Shown here one piece after another: positions 1 through 6,813 of a stretch of DNA of 64,000 bases. Position 1 is the first letter of the stretch. Each line of letters opens with the position of its first letter. The stretch is from Clostridium niameyense (GTDB lineage: Bacteria; Bacillota; Clostridia; Clostridiales; Clostridiaceae): positions 1,330,989 through 1,394,988 of the forward strand of contig NZ_LN849007.1 of the NCBI RefSeq assembly GCF_001243045.1, in the 5' to 3' direction. A program made the position numbers and the translations under genes. Under the pieces are notes generated by a model, which saw only the letters and a program-made list of their open reading frames with translations, did no database searches and was not told the DNA's origin.

Positions 1-350
1 TTCAGCTTTTTCCAGTATACTCTCTTCCATAACTTTTGGCTTTATAAAATCTAAAATATATTTTATTCATACACTAATTTATTTAGCATCATACTAATAA
101 TTAATGTACATAATAGCATATCTCTATAATGCTATACCATAAGCCAATGGTATATTAGTCACTTCCTTTCTTGAATAGAACAATTAATTATTGTTTCATA
201 ATATAGAGTAATTAATCTATTTATATACTTTATTTTATTTTGTGACTTCTAATACTTTTTATACCTAATTTTAATATTACATTCATATAATAATTACTTA
301 TTGTTATATATTAAGTCTAGTAAACTTTGGCAAGGCAGATTTACAAAATT

Positions 351-409
351 TTCTATTACATCTTCAATATTTTCTGCATTATATAGATAATATTGAAGAT
401 GTAATAGAA
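351..409. repeat. long perfect inverted repeat (21-bp stem)
   Basis: The arms at 351-371 and 389-409 are exact reverse complements around a 17-nt loop. The right arm is followed by a T-rich tract (410-420), so it could end a plus-strand transcript, but no plus-strand gene lies upstream in the window. A small mobile-element remnant is an alternative. Confidence 0.6.
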
Positions 410-452
410 CTTTTCTTATTAAATATAAGATTATAGTGATTTTCTCTAAATT

Positions 453-482
453 AGAAGCACCCAGATAACTGAGTGCTTTTTT
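453..482 (+). terminator. hairpin with T-tract
   Basis: GCAC...GTGC arms with an inner CAG/CTG pairing are followed by six T residues on the plus strand. It sits just beyond the 3' end of the minus-strand spo0E-like gene and faces the other way, so its transcript is unknown. Confidence 0.45.
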
Positions 483-501
483 ATCATTAGTTTATTATTT
501 T

Positions 502-669
502 TTAATCATTATGTCTTAAAAATTCGTTGTACTCATTAAGCAATACATCTAATTTTTTACTTAATAATACAAGCTCTGGGTCAATAAGTTCAGTTTTTTC
601 GCCTATTAGTTGATTCATTAAACTTCTAGCTTCCTCTATTTTTTCTAATAGTAGCTCCTCCTTCGACAT
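502..669 (-). CDS. Spo0E family aspartyl-phosphate phosphatase
   Basis: This 55-residue protein starts MSKEELLLEKIEEARSLMNQ and carries the family signature near its C-terminus, SKKLDVLLNEYN (compare S-x-x-L-D-x-L-I). Spo0E-type proteins are small two-helix phosphatases that remove the phosphate from Spo0A~P or related response regulators and so delay sporulation. Length and helix pattern fit the family. The start at 669 is preceded by an excellent ribosome-binding site (AAGGGAGGG, about 5 nt spacing). The gene stands alone: upstream is an AT-rich gap and no operon partner is visible. Which response regulator it acts on cannot be told from the sequence. Confidence 0.85.
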   Translation of the reverse strand: MSKEELLLEKIEEARSLMNQLIGEKTELIDPELVLLSKKLDVLLNEYNEFLRHND

Positions 670-973
670 AGTATCCCTCCCTTCTTATGGTAATAAATAC
701 ATTTTAAAGGATACTATGTAATAATATGTATTTAAAAAGCACTTGAAGTTAATCAAATTCTCATTTATTCTTCCATATACATATTATTTTTCTAATTTTT
801 AAAATAAGTTATTTTTTTGTTAGTAAATTTTATTTATCATATAATTTTATAGTAATACTTTTTAATAATTGTAAACAATAATAATAATTCGGCTTAATAT
901 GTAACAATTATAAAATATATTCATATATGTAATATATCTATATATATAAATTCATTAGAAAGGATGATACTCT

Positions 974-1387
974 ATGTGTAATATTCCTAAGTTTGATGAT
1001 TTTATAAATAAATATCCAAAATATAAAAAATATGCACATAATGAATATTCCATAAATGTATTTGAATTTTTATCAGATCCAGTTAATATAAATAAAATGC
1101 TATTAGCAAACTCTAAAAATAAACCTGCACTTTCTGGATGTATATCTGAACTCGAATCTAAATTTAATATTTCACCTGATTTTGATTTTAATAATCCTAC
1201 TGTTAAACAAGCAATTGGCTCAATGGTAAAAATAATTCTAACTCCTTTTGGGTATACCCCTAAGGCTCAAAAAAAGATGCCTAAAGGATCTTCCAAATAC
1301 TTTAAATCATCAACTAATTATAGATTTGATTCTGAAAAAGCCCTGCTAAAAATTGTCCCTACCTTTACAATAAAAAAGATAAAATAA
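974..1387 (+). CDS. hypothetical protein, 137 aa
   Basis: The product starts MCNIPKFDDFINKYPKYKKY and is basic (Lys-rich) with no signal peptide, membrane segment or motif I recognise. The N-terminal half is rich in aromatic residues and looks helical; residues 95-125 are Lys/Ser-rich and probably flexible. The start is supported by an AGGATGA ribosome-binding site about 8 nt upstream, and a strong palindromic terminator follows directly, so it is probably a one-gene transcript. The leader and the first codons (MCN) resemble those of the YeiH gene at 2509, which also begins MCN. I do not assign a function. Confidence 0.6.
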   Translation: MCNIPKFDDFINKYPKYKKYAHNEYSINVFEFLSDPVNINKMLLANSKNKPALSGCISELESKFNISPDFDFNNPTVKQAIGSMVKIILTPFGYTPKAQKKMPKGSSKYFKSSTNYRFDSEKALLKIVPTFTIKKIK

Positions 1388-1389
1388 AT

Positions 1390-1420
1390 AAAAAAGAACT
1401 TGCAATGCAAGTTCTTTTTT
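1390..1420. terminator. palindromic terminator
   Basis: Fourteen-bp perfect arms (1390-1403 and 1407-1420) enclose a 3-nt loop, with A-run and T-run on the flanks. It can serve the plus-strand gene ending at 1387 and the minus-strand LysR gene ending at 1464. Confidence 0.85.
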
Positions 1421-1463
1421 ATTTACTGTTTTAATTACCTTTAAAATCTATCAATGTTAATAT

Positions 1464-2348
1464 TTACATAATTAAATATTCCTTTAGATTATTTATAAAA
1501 GTTTCTATACTCTTAGAAGCTATATTAGTTTTGGGTAATATATAAGAAAAACTTCTAGAATAATTCTCATTAGTTTTTATGATAGATATTTCTTTATTTT
1601 TTTCAGCTTTTTTAGCTATATAATAAGACATTAATGTAATACCTAAATTATTTTTAACACCTTCCTTAACTGCATAATTACTACCAAATACTATTAAGTT
1701 CCCAGGTACAATATTATTACTATTTAAAAATATATCTAAGTATTCTCTACTACCAGATCCATTTTCTCTAGCAATCCAAGTTTTATTTTGGTAATCTTGA
1801 ATTTGGAACTTTTTATTACAAAGTTCATCTCTATAAGGAACAGCCAAAACTAACTTATCATTATAAAAATCTTCATGTATAAATTTATTACTTGTAACTA
1901 TACCTTCCACAAGTCCCAAATCTAATTGAAAATCTTCTACTTTCTTGCATATATTGGTAGTATTTTCGATAGTAACCGCATATTTTAAATTAGGATATTT
2001 TTTTGAAAACTCGCCTAAAAAGCTAGGTAATACATATTCCCCTATAGTAAAGCTAGCACCTATATTTAATTCTCCCTTTATGCTATTGGTATAATCTAGT
2101 ATCTCATTTCTAGTCTCTTCCAATATATTTTCTATTTGTTTTGCCTTTTCATAAAGCAATCTTCCAGATTTAGTTATTATTATGTTTTTTTGTTTTACAG
2201 AACGTTGTATAAGTATTGTATTAAAATACTCTTCCAAATGCTTTATATGCAGACTTACACTAGGCTGCGATAAATTTATTGAATTACCTGCCTTAGTGAA
2301 ATTTTCATATTCCACTACAGCTATAAAGGTTTTTAATTCTTCTAACAT
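1464..2348 (-). CDS. LysR family transcriptional regulator
   Basis: This 294-residue protein has the N-terminal winged helix-turn-helix of LysR regulators at residues 1-60 (LSQPSVSLHIKHLEEYFN) and a C-terminal substrate-binding-like effector domain from about 90. Length is normal for the family. It is divergent from the YeiH-family transporter at 2509, with 160 bp between the two starts. This is the classical arrangement for a LysR protein controlling its neighbour and itself, as in the E. coli YeiE/YeiH pair. I infer that it controls the transporter; the effector is unknown. The ATG at 2348 is preceded by an AAGGAGAAA site. Confidence 0.9.
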   Translation of the reverse strand: MLEELKTFIAVVEYENFTKAGNSINLSQPSVSLHIKHLEEYFNTILIQRSVKQKNIIITKSGRLLYEKAKQIENILEETRNEILDYTNSIKGELNIGASFTIGEYVLPSFLGEFSKKYPNLKYAVTIENTTNICKKVEDFQLDLGLVEGIVTSNKFIHEDFYNDKLVLAVPYRDELCNKKFQIQDYQNKTWIARENGSGSREYLDIFLNSNNIVPGNLIVFGSNYAVKEGVKNNLGITLMSYYIAKKAEKNKEISIIKTNENYSRSFSYILPKTNIASKSIETFINNLKEYLIM

Positions 2349-2508
2349 ATCTATAATTTCTCCTTTTTATTATTTCATAATTAAAAAAATAAATGATTAT
2401 CATTAATTATATATATTTTACTTATGATTATATAGCTATTATACTTTATTTTATAATGTAAATCCACGTAATAAAAACATAGTAAATGCTATCAGAAAGG
2501 ATGATATT
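2349..2508. promoter_or_regulatory. divergent LysR/yeiH control region
   Basis: This 160-bp intergenic region lies between divergent starts and must hold both promoters. AT-rich dyads of the T-N11-A type expected for LysR proteins can be found near 2385-2415, but the base composition makes any single choice weak. Confidence 0.4.
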
Positions 2509-3516
2509 ATGTGTAATTCACTAAAGAAAATAAAAGAAATAATACCTGGTCTTATTATATGTACAATAATTGCTTATATAGGTAAATTCCTTGGTAAATT
2601 TATTCCTACTATAGGTGGTGCAACCCTTGCTATCTTCTTAGGAATGCTTGTAGGAAATACCTTTGGAAATAAAAAAAGTTATGCCCAAGGATCAAAGTTT
2701 GCAGAAAGTGATTTACTTTCCTATTCCATAGTTTTACTTGGAGGAACTCTTAGTGCACAAACTATACTTAAACTAGGTATATCTGGAGTTGGTTTCATAA
2801 TAATTCAAATGTGTATAACCGTTACGTTTGCCTTATTTTTAGGAAAGAAGCTTGGATTTTCTCAAAACTTTAGATATTTAATGGCTAGTGGTAATGCAGT
2901 GTGTGGTTCTTCAGCTATAGCATCTACAGCTCCAGTTATAGATGCTAGTGATGATGATAAAGTAATAAGTATAACTATGGTAAATCTTACAGGAACAATC
3001 TTAATGATACTACTTCCTTTAATAGCCAAAGTTGCATTTTCTACTGAAGTTATAAAAACTTCTGCTCTTTTAGGTGGTATACTTCAATCGGTAGGACAAG
3101 TTGTTGCTAGCGGTAGTATGATAAGCGAATCTGTAAAAGACTTAGCTACTATTTTTAAAATAGTACGTATAATATTTTTAGTATTTGTAGTTATCATATT
3201 AGGAAATTTAAAGAAAAGATCTATGAAAAATGAAGAATATAATATATCAAAAAAATCTAAAATAAAAATACCTTGGTACGTTATAGGATTTTTTATAACA
3301 TGTACACTATTCACGCTTAATATAATTCCTCTTTTTTTGTCCAAAGTCATGAAAAATATAAGTAATAATTTTGAAATTATTGCTTTAGCAGGTATCGGTA
3401 TGAGAGTTAATTTTAAAGAATTAATAAAACAAGGTGTAAAAGCATCTATATATAGCCTTTCAATTGCCCTAATACAAATAATATCTGCTCTTACTCTTAT
3501 AACTATACTATTGTAA
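2509..3516 (+). CDS. YeiH/PSE family putative sulfate exporter
   Basis: This 335-residue polytopic membrane protein has about ten hydrophobic segments. It contains the family-typical Gly-rich stretches: GGATLAIFLGMLVG near residue 37 and a SGNAVCGSSAIASTAPVI stretch near residue 130 (the conserved CGxSAI loop). YeiH-family proteins (Cons_hypoth698) are often annotated as putative sulfate exporters, but the transported substrate is not well proven. The start has a good AGGATGAT ribosome-binding site. It is paired with the divergent LysR gene. A decayed copy of its codons for roughly residues 150-203 lies downstream at 4349-4504. Confidence 0.85.
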   Translation: MCNSLKKIKEIIPGLIICTIIAYIGKFLGKFIPTIGGATLAIFLGMLVGNTFGNKKSYAQGSKFAESDLLSYSIVLLGGTLSAQTILKLGISGVGFIIIQMCITVTFALFLGKKLGFSQNFRYLMASGNAVCGSSAIASTAPVIDASDDDKVISITMVNLTGTILMILLPLIAKVAFSTEVIKTSALLGGILQSVGQVVASGSMISESVKDLATIFKIVRIIFLVFVVIILGNLKKRSMKNEEYNISKKSKIKIPWYVIGFFITCTLFTLNIIPLFLSKVMKNISNNFEIIALAGIGMRVNFKELIKQGVKASIYSLSIALIQIISALTLITILL

Positions 3517-3518
3517 AT

Positions 3519-3568
3519 AAAAAAGACCATCATTTTTGAAAAAACTCTTCATTTATTGGTGGTTTTTT
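3519..3568 (+). terminator. imperfect terminator after yeiH
   Basis: An A-run and GACCATCA pair imperfectly with TGGTGGTTTTTT, ending in a T-tract, just after the yeiH stop codon. Confidence 0.6.
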
Positions 3569-3742
3569 ATTATGATTTAATTTTTTCTTAATTTAAAAAG
3601 AATTATAAAATTAACTTAATTTTATAATTAGATATAATTATTTTATTAATTTTTATTATGTTAGTTTACTTTAAATTTTATTTACATAATAATTATTAAG
3701 TAACTTATATTTAATTTTTATAACTTTTATTATTTTTAAAGT

Positions 3743-3777
3743 GAAAATATAGTATGGAAAATCCATGCTATATTTTC
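3743..3777 (-). terminator. hairpin 3' of the Cys-rich gene
   Basis: Sixteen-bp arms (GAAAATATAGTATGGA and its near complement, one wobble pair) enclose a 3-nt loop just downstream of the minus-strand gene ending at 3786. A matching copy exists at 4576-4610. Confidence 0.65.
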
Positions 3778-3785
3778 GTTTAAAT

Positions 3786-4253
3786 TTATTTATGATTACT
3801 ATATAACTTATAATAATCGCAATTGTCGCAACACTTATAGCACTTACAACAATTGCAGCAATTACAACAGTTACAATTTGGACCGTTTATATCTGAACCA
3901 TTGCAAGGAACCTCTGTACAAGTTGAATATAAAGATATTCCCATTAATTTATAGCATTTTTGGGGAGGTGTTTTAAATATTTTAAAATAAATTGTATTCC
4001 ATAGCTGGAAGTACACTTGTACATATACAGTAAAATCAATATCAGTAGCTCCTTTAGGAAAAGTTATTGTTTCACTAAAGAACATGGAGAAAATTGGGCT
4101 TTCTTTGTAATAATCTCTGCCATTATAGCGGTAAAACACACTAAAATATGAAAGAAATAATCCATAATTAGTTACCCTAATAAATCCATCATCTGGATTT
4201 ACTTGAATTTTATTTGAATCTGTTAATTTAACCGGCTTTATATTTGAAGTCAT
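3786..4253 (-). CDS. stand-alone cytolysin domain-4-like protein with Cys-rich tail
   Basis: This 155-residue protein has no signal peptide or membrane segment. Residues 20-115 align by eye with domain 4 (the membrane-binding C-terminal beta-sandwich) of the cytolysin at 25255-26808. Shared landmarks in order are a GxI...G start, F-x-V, the F-x-E-T-I/E-I-Y strand, a KGAT-D-I / KGNARNI turn, W-x-T-I and a final I-S-L-Y/T-T-L-Y strand. The undecapeptide itself is absent. Residues 128-150 form a tail of CC pairs (NCCNCCNCCKCYKCC) that could bind metal or cross-link. The start has an AGGTGATT ribosome-binding site. Assignment as a CDC domain-4-like fold is my inference; a spore or surface role is possible but unproven. 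Confidence 0.6.
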   Translation of the reverse strand: MTSNIKPVKLTDSNKIQVNPDDGFIRVTNYGLFLSYFSVFYRYNGRDYYKESPIFSMFFSETITFPKGATDIDFTVYVQVYFQLWNTIYFKIFKTPPQKCYKLMGISLYSTCTEVPCNGSDINGPNCNCCNCCNCCKCYKCCDNCDYYKLYSNHK

Positions 4254-4348
4254 TTATAATCACCTAAACTTTCAAATTAAGATTTAACCTTCTCAAATAT
4301 AATATATTCACTTATGAATACTGGGATTAAATAATATTTAAGTTTAAC

Positions 4349-4504
4349 ATGATAAAGTAATAAGTATAGTAACTATTACAGGAACAATCTTAATGATACC
4401 ACTTTCTTTAATAACTAAAGTTGCATTTTCTACTGAACTTATAAAAGCTTCTGCTCTTTTAGCTGGCATACCTCAATTAGTAGAACAAGTTGACTAGCGG
4501 TAGT
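4349..4504 (+). pseudogene. decayed fragment of the yeiH gene
   Basis: These 156 bases match 2954-3117 inside the intact YeiH gene at most positions, starting with a 19-base identity (ATGATAAAGTAATAAGTAT). The copy carries a small internal deletion, many substitutions, no start codon, and a TAG near its end. It is the yeiH part of the second copy of the tandem duplication. Confidence 0.85.
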
Positions 4505-4575
4505 TTTATTTGTTCATTATATATAAATTCATTTAATCTTAATTAAATCACTTTTTAATTAAGATTTTTAAAATG

Positions 4576-4610
4576 GAAAATATAGTATGAAAAACTCATA
4601 CTATATTTTC
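4576..4610 (-). terminator. duplicate hairpin 3' of the truncated Cys-rich gene
   Basis: Fifteen-bp perfect arms around AAAAC; it is the counterpart of the hairpin at 3743-3777 in copy 1. Confidence 0.6.
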
Positions 4611-4618
4611 GTTTGAAT

Positions 4619-4926
4619 TTATTTATGATTATTATATAACTTATAATAATCGCACCTGTCACAACACTTACAGCAATTACAACAGTTACTATTTGCTCCA
4701 TTTATACCCAAACTATTGCAAGAGACCTCATTACAAATTGCATAGAATGCTCCCCCCATTAATTGATAGCATTTCACTGGAGCCTCGTCAAATATTCTAT
4801 GATAAATTGTCGCCCATTTACCAACGAAAACTTCTGTAAATACAGTAAACTCAATATCAGTAGCTCCTTCAGGAAGAGGTATTGTTTCACTGAAAAACAT
4901 TTAACTAACTTTATATTTGAACTCAT
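4619..4926 (-). pseudogene. truncated, frameshifted paralog of the cytolysin domain-4-like gene
   Basis: The original start and its leader survive: an ATG at 4926 encodes MSSNIKLVK, matching MTSNIKPVK of the intact gene at 4253. About 48 codons are then missing, and the sequence resumes out of frame. The remaining frame from 4900 (MFFSETIPLPEGATDIEF) matches the C-terminal 98 residues of the intact gene and keeps the Cys-rich tail (NCCNCCKCCDRCDYYKLYNN). No ribosome-binding site precedes the ATG at 4900. The C-terminal part is still open, so the loss may be recent, or a short product might still be made. Confidence 0.8.
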
Positions 4927-5359
4927 TTATAATCACCTAAACTTTAAAATTAAGATTTAACCTTCTCAAATAGAATATGTTCATTTACAAATATTAAAAC
5001 TAAATAATATCTAAGTTTAATATGATAAATTAATAACATCATATTAAAAATTATTAATAAATTCTGTATATTATTAATAGTTAAAACTTAAAATATATAG
5101 TAAATTTTTAAGTTCAAAATACTTTTTTTGCTAAATGGAGGGATTTTCATATTTTTTAAAATTTATCATTAAAAATAATAACTATTTTTCTACAAAAAGT
5201 TACAGAATTATTTGACATTTTATTAACATTATTATAAATTTTTTTAATTTTTATAAATTTTTATAAATTCAAAAGAAGGATATAATAATTATTTGTAGAA
5301 TAGATTATATAAACAATAAAATGAAAAATAAGCACAATGTTTTTTGGAGGGATTTACTA
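4927..5359. other. AT-rich intergenic region upstream of aminotransferase
   Basis: No gene is seen. A TTGACA at 5212-5217 with a TATAAA about 15 bp further on is a possible but badly spaced promoter for the gene starting at 5360. No riboswitch or T-box sequence was recognised. Confidence 0.4.
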
Positions 5360-6550
5360 ATGAATATACGTTTTTCAGAGAGAGCTAAAGGATTAAAAGC
5401 TTCAGAAATAAGAGAATTATTAAAACTAACAGAAAAACCTGAAATAATTTCATTTGCTGGTGGATTACCTGCACCTGAATTATTCCCAGTAGAAAAAATA
5501 AAAGAAATTACTAATGAAGTAATAGAAAGAGATGGCCAATCTGCATTACAATACAGTTCAACAGAAGGATTTAAACCTCTTAGAGAAATAATTGCAAAAC
5601 AAAGAATGGCTCCTGCTGGAGTAAACGTTACAGCTGATGAAATAGCTATAACAAATGGATCTCAACAAGGTATTGAATTCTCAGCTAAGATATTTGTAAA
5701 TGAAGGAGATATAATACTTTGTGAAAGCCCAAGTTACTTAGGTGCTATAAATGCATTCAAAGCATATAGACCTAAGTTTGTTGAAATACCAATGGACGAT
5801 AATGGTATGATTGTTGAAGAATTAGAAAAAGCTTTAAAAGAACATGGCGACAAAGTTAAAATGATATATACAATTCCTGACTTCCAAAATCCAACAGGAA
5901 GAACTATGCCAGATGACAGAAGAAAGAGAGTTGCTGAATTAGCAGCTGAATTCGAAATTCCTGTAATTGAAGATAATCCATATGGAGATCTTATATATGA
6001 AGGAGAAAGACATCCAGCTATAAAAAGCTTTGATAAAGAAGGTTGGGTTATATATCTTGGAACTTTCTCTAAAAACTTCTGCCCTGGATTAAGACTTGCT
6101 TGGGTTTGTGCTAAACCTGAAATTCTTCAAAAATATATAATTATAAAACAAGGTGTGGACCTACAAGCTAGTTCACTAGACCAAAGAATTGCTGCTGAGT
6201 TCATGACAAAATATGATTTAAATGAACACGTTGCACAAATTAAAAAAGTTTACGAAAGACGTAGAGATTTAATGTTAAATAGCATGAAAGAATACTTCCC
6301 TAAGGATGTAAAATTCACATTCCCTGTTGGAGGATTATTCACATGGGTTGAACTTAGAGAAGATTTAGATGCAAAAGAATTAATGCCTGAAGCTTTAGAG
6401 CAAAATGTTGCTTATGTACCAGGTGGTCCTTTCTTCCCTAACGGAGGACATAATAATTACTTTAGATTAAATTATTCTTGCATGGGTGATGAAAAAATAG
6501 TTGAAGGTATTAAGAGATTAGGAAAAGTTTTAGAAAAACATTATAAATAG
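5360..6550 (+). CDS. PLP-dependent aminotransferase (LysN/2-aminoadipate type)
   Basis: This 396-residue fold-type I aminotransferase is close to the LysN / 2-aminoadipate and aromatic aminotransferase branch. The SFAGGLPAPELFP stretch near residue 32 and LQYSSTEGFKPLRE near 64 are typical of it. The PLP-binding lysine is K238 in GTFSKNFCPGLRLAW; DFQNPTG and EDNPYGDL supply other cofactor contacts. An upstream in-frame ATG at 5321 exists, but the GGAGGG ribosome-binding site lies just before the ATG at 5360, which also gives the usual family length. The enzyme probably transfers amino groups between branched, aromatic or dicarboxylic amino acids and 2-oxoglutarate, useful for Stickland-type metabolism. 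The exact substrate cannot be read from the sequence. Confidence 0.9.
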   Translation: MNIRFSERAKGLKASEIRELLKLTEKPEIISFAGGLPAPELFPVEKIKEITNEVIERDGQSALQYSSTEGFKPLREIIAKQRMAPAGVNVTADEIAITNGSQQGIEFSAKIFVNEGDIILCESPSYLGAINAFKAYRPKFVEIPMDDNGMIVEELEKALKEHGDKVKMIYTIPDFQNPTGRTMPDDRRKRVAELAAEFEIPVIEDNPYGDLIYEGERHPAIKSFDKEGWVIYLGTFSKNFCPGLRLAWVCAKPEILQKYIIIKQGVDLQASSLDQRIAAEFMTKYDLNEHVAQIKKVYERRRDLMLNSMKEYFPKDVKFTFPVGGLFTWVELREDLDAKELMPEALEQNVAYVPGGPFFPNGGHNNYFRLNYSCMGDEKIVEGIKRLGKVLEKHYK

Positions 6551-6581
6551 TAAATTAACTATAATTTACTTTGTTTTAAAT

Positions 6582-6616
6582 ATCTCCTTTTAGGTTAAAC
6601 TAATCTAAAAGGAGAT
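6582..6616 (+). promoter_or_regulatory. hairpin that hides the ribosome-binding site of the 6624 gene
   Basis: Perfect 12-bp arms (ATCTCCTTTTAG at 6582-6593 and its complement at 6605-6616) enclose an 11-nt loop. The right arm contains the AAGGAG ribosome-binding site of the small gene that starts 7 nt later. No T-tract follows, so a terminator is unlikely. Translational control is the better reading. Confidence 0.65.
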
Positions 6617-6623
6617 GATTTAT

Positions 6624-6788
6624 ATGTATAATGCTAAAGATTATTGTGATGAAAGTTCTGATAATGATTATAGTTTGAGATTTAAATGTATATGTGATAA
6701 GGAATATTTTAATACAATTACTACTGAAAGTATTTTAATAAATGCAAAATCATATTACGTACCTATTGAACATATAATTTTAAAATAA
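6624..6788 (+). CDS. small hypothetical protein, 54 aa
   Basis: This short gene begins MYNAKDYCDESSDNDYSLRF and ends with VPIEHIILK. It has three Cys (C8, C22, C24), is acidic at the N-terminus, and has no membrane segment. It fills most of the gap between two aminotransferase genes, in the same direction. Its ribosome-binding site (AAAAGGAG) is perfect but is buried in the hairpin at 6582-6616, which itself argues that this is a real, regulated gene. No function is proposed; with hairpin control and this size it could be a small regulator or a leader-like peptide. Confidence 0.6.
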   Translation: MYNAKDYCDESSDNDYSLRFKCICDKEYFNTITTESILINAKSYYVPIEHIILK

Positions 6789-6813
6789 ATAAAACTATTG
6801 GGGGGTATATTAA

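Larger units (their letters stand above)
1..501. other. gene-poor AT-rich left edge
   Basis: No convincing gene is seen here. On the minus strand an ATG at 29 opens a frame (MEESILEKAE) running off the left edge, but no ribosome-binding site precedes it, so it may be a gene start or chance. The stretch contains a 21-bp-stem hairpin and a small terminator, listed separately. Confidence 0.4.
2954..5036. repeat. tandem duplication (~1.4 kb unit, second copy decayed)
   Basis: Copy 1 (2954-4348) holds the 3' third of yeiH, the intergenic region and the Cys-rich gene. Copy 2 (4349-5036) repeats the same order: a yeiH fragment (4349-4504), the terminator hairpin (4576-4610), the truncated Cys-rich gene (4619-4926) and its upstream flank. 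The three junction points share ATGATAAAGTAATAA at 2954 and 4349 and ATGATAAATTAATAA at 5022. This suggests that misaligned pairing at a 15-bp microhomology made the duplication, after which copy 2 lost roughly 0.7 kb. Confidence 0.8.

Noticed and set aside
294-495. Open minus-strand frame of about 65 codons across the two hairpins in the left edge
   Set aside because: There is no start codon or ribosome-binding site; the ATG at 487 is in another frame.
2385-2415. Fur-like GATTATCATTA sequence between LysR and yeiH
   Set aside because: Only half a Fur box is present; a LysR site or chance is more likely.
5212-5240. TTGACA/TATAAA promoter for the first aminotransferase
   Set aside because: Spacing of about 15 bp is too short to call with confidence; kept only as a possibility.
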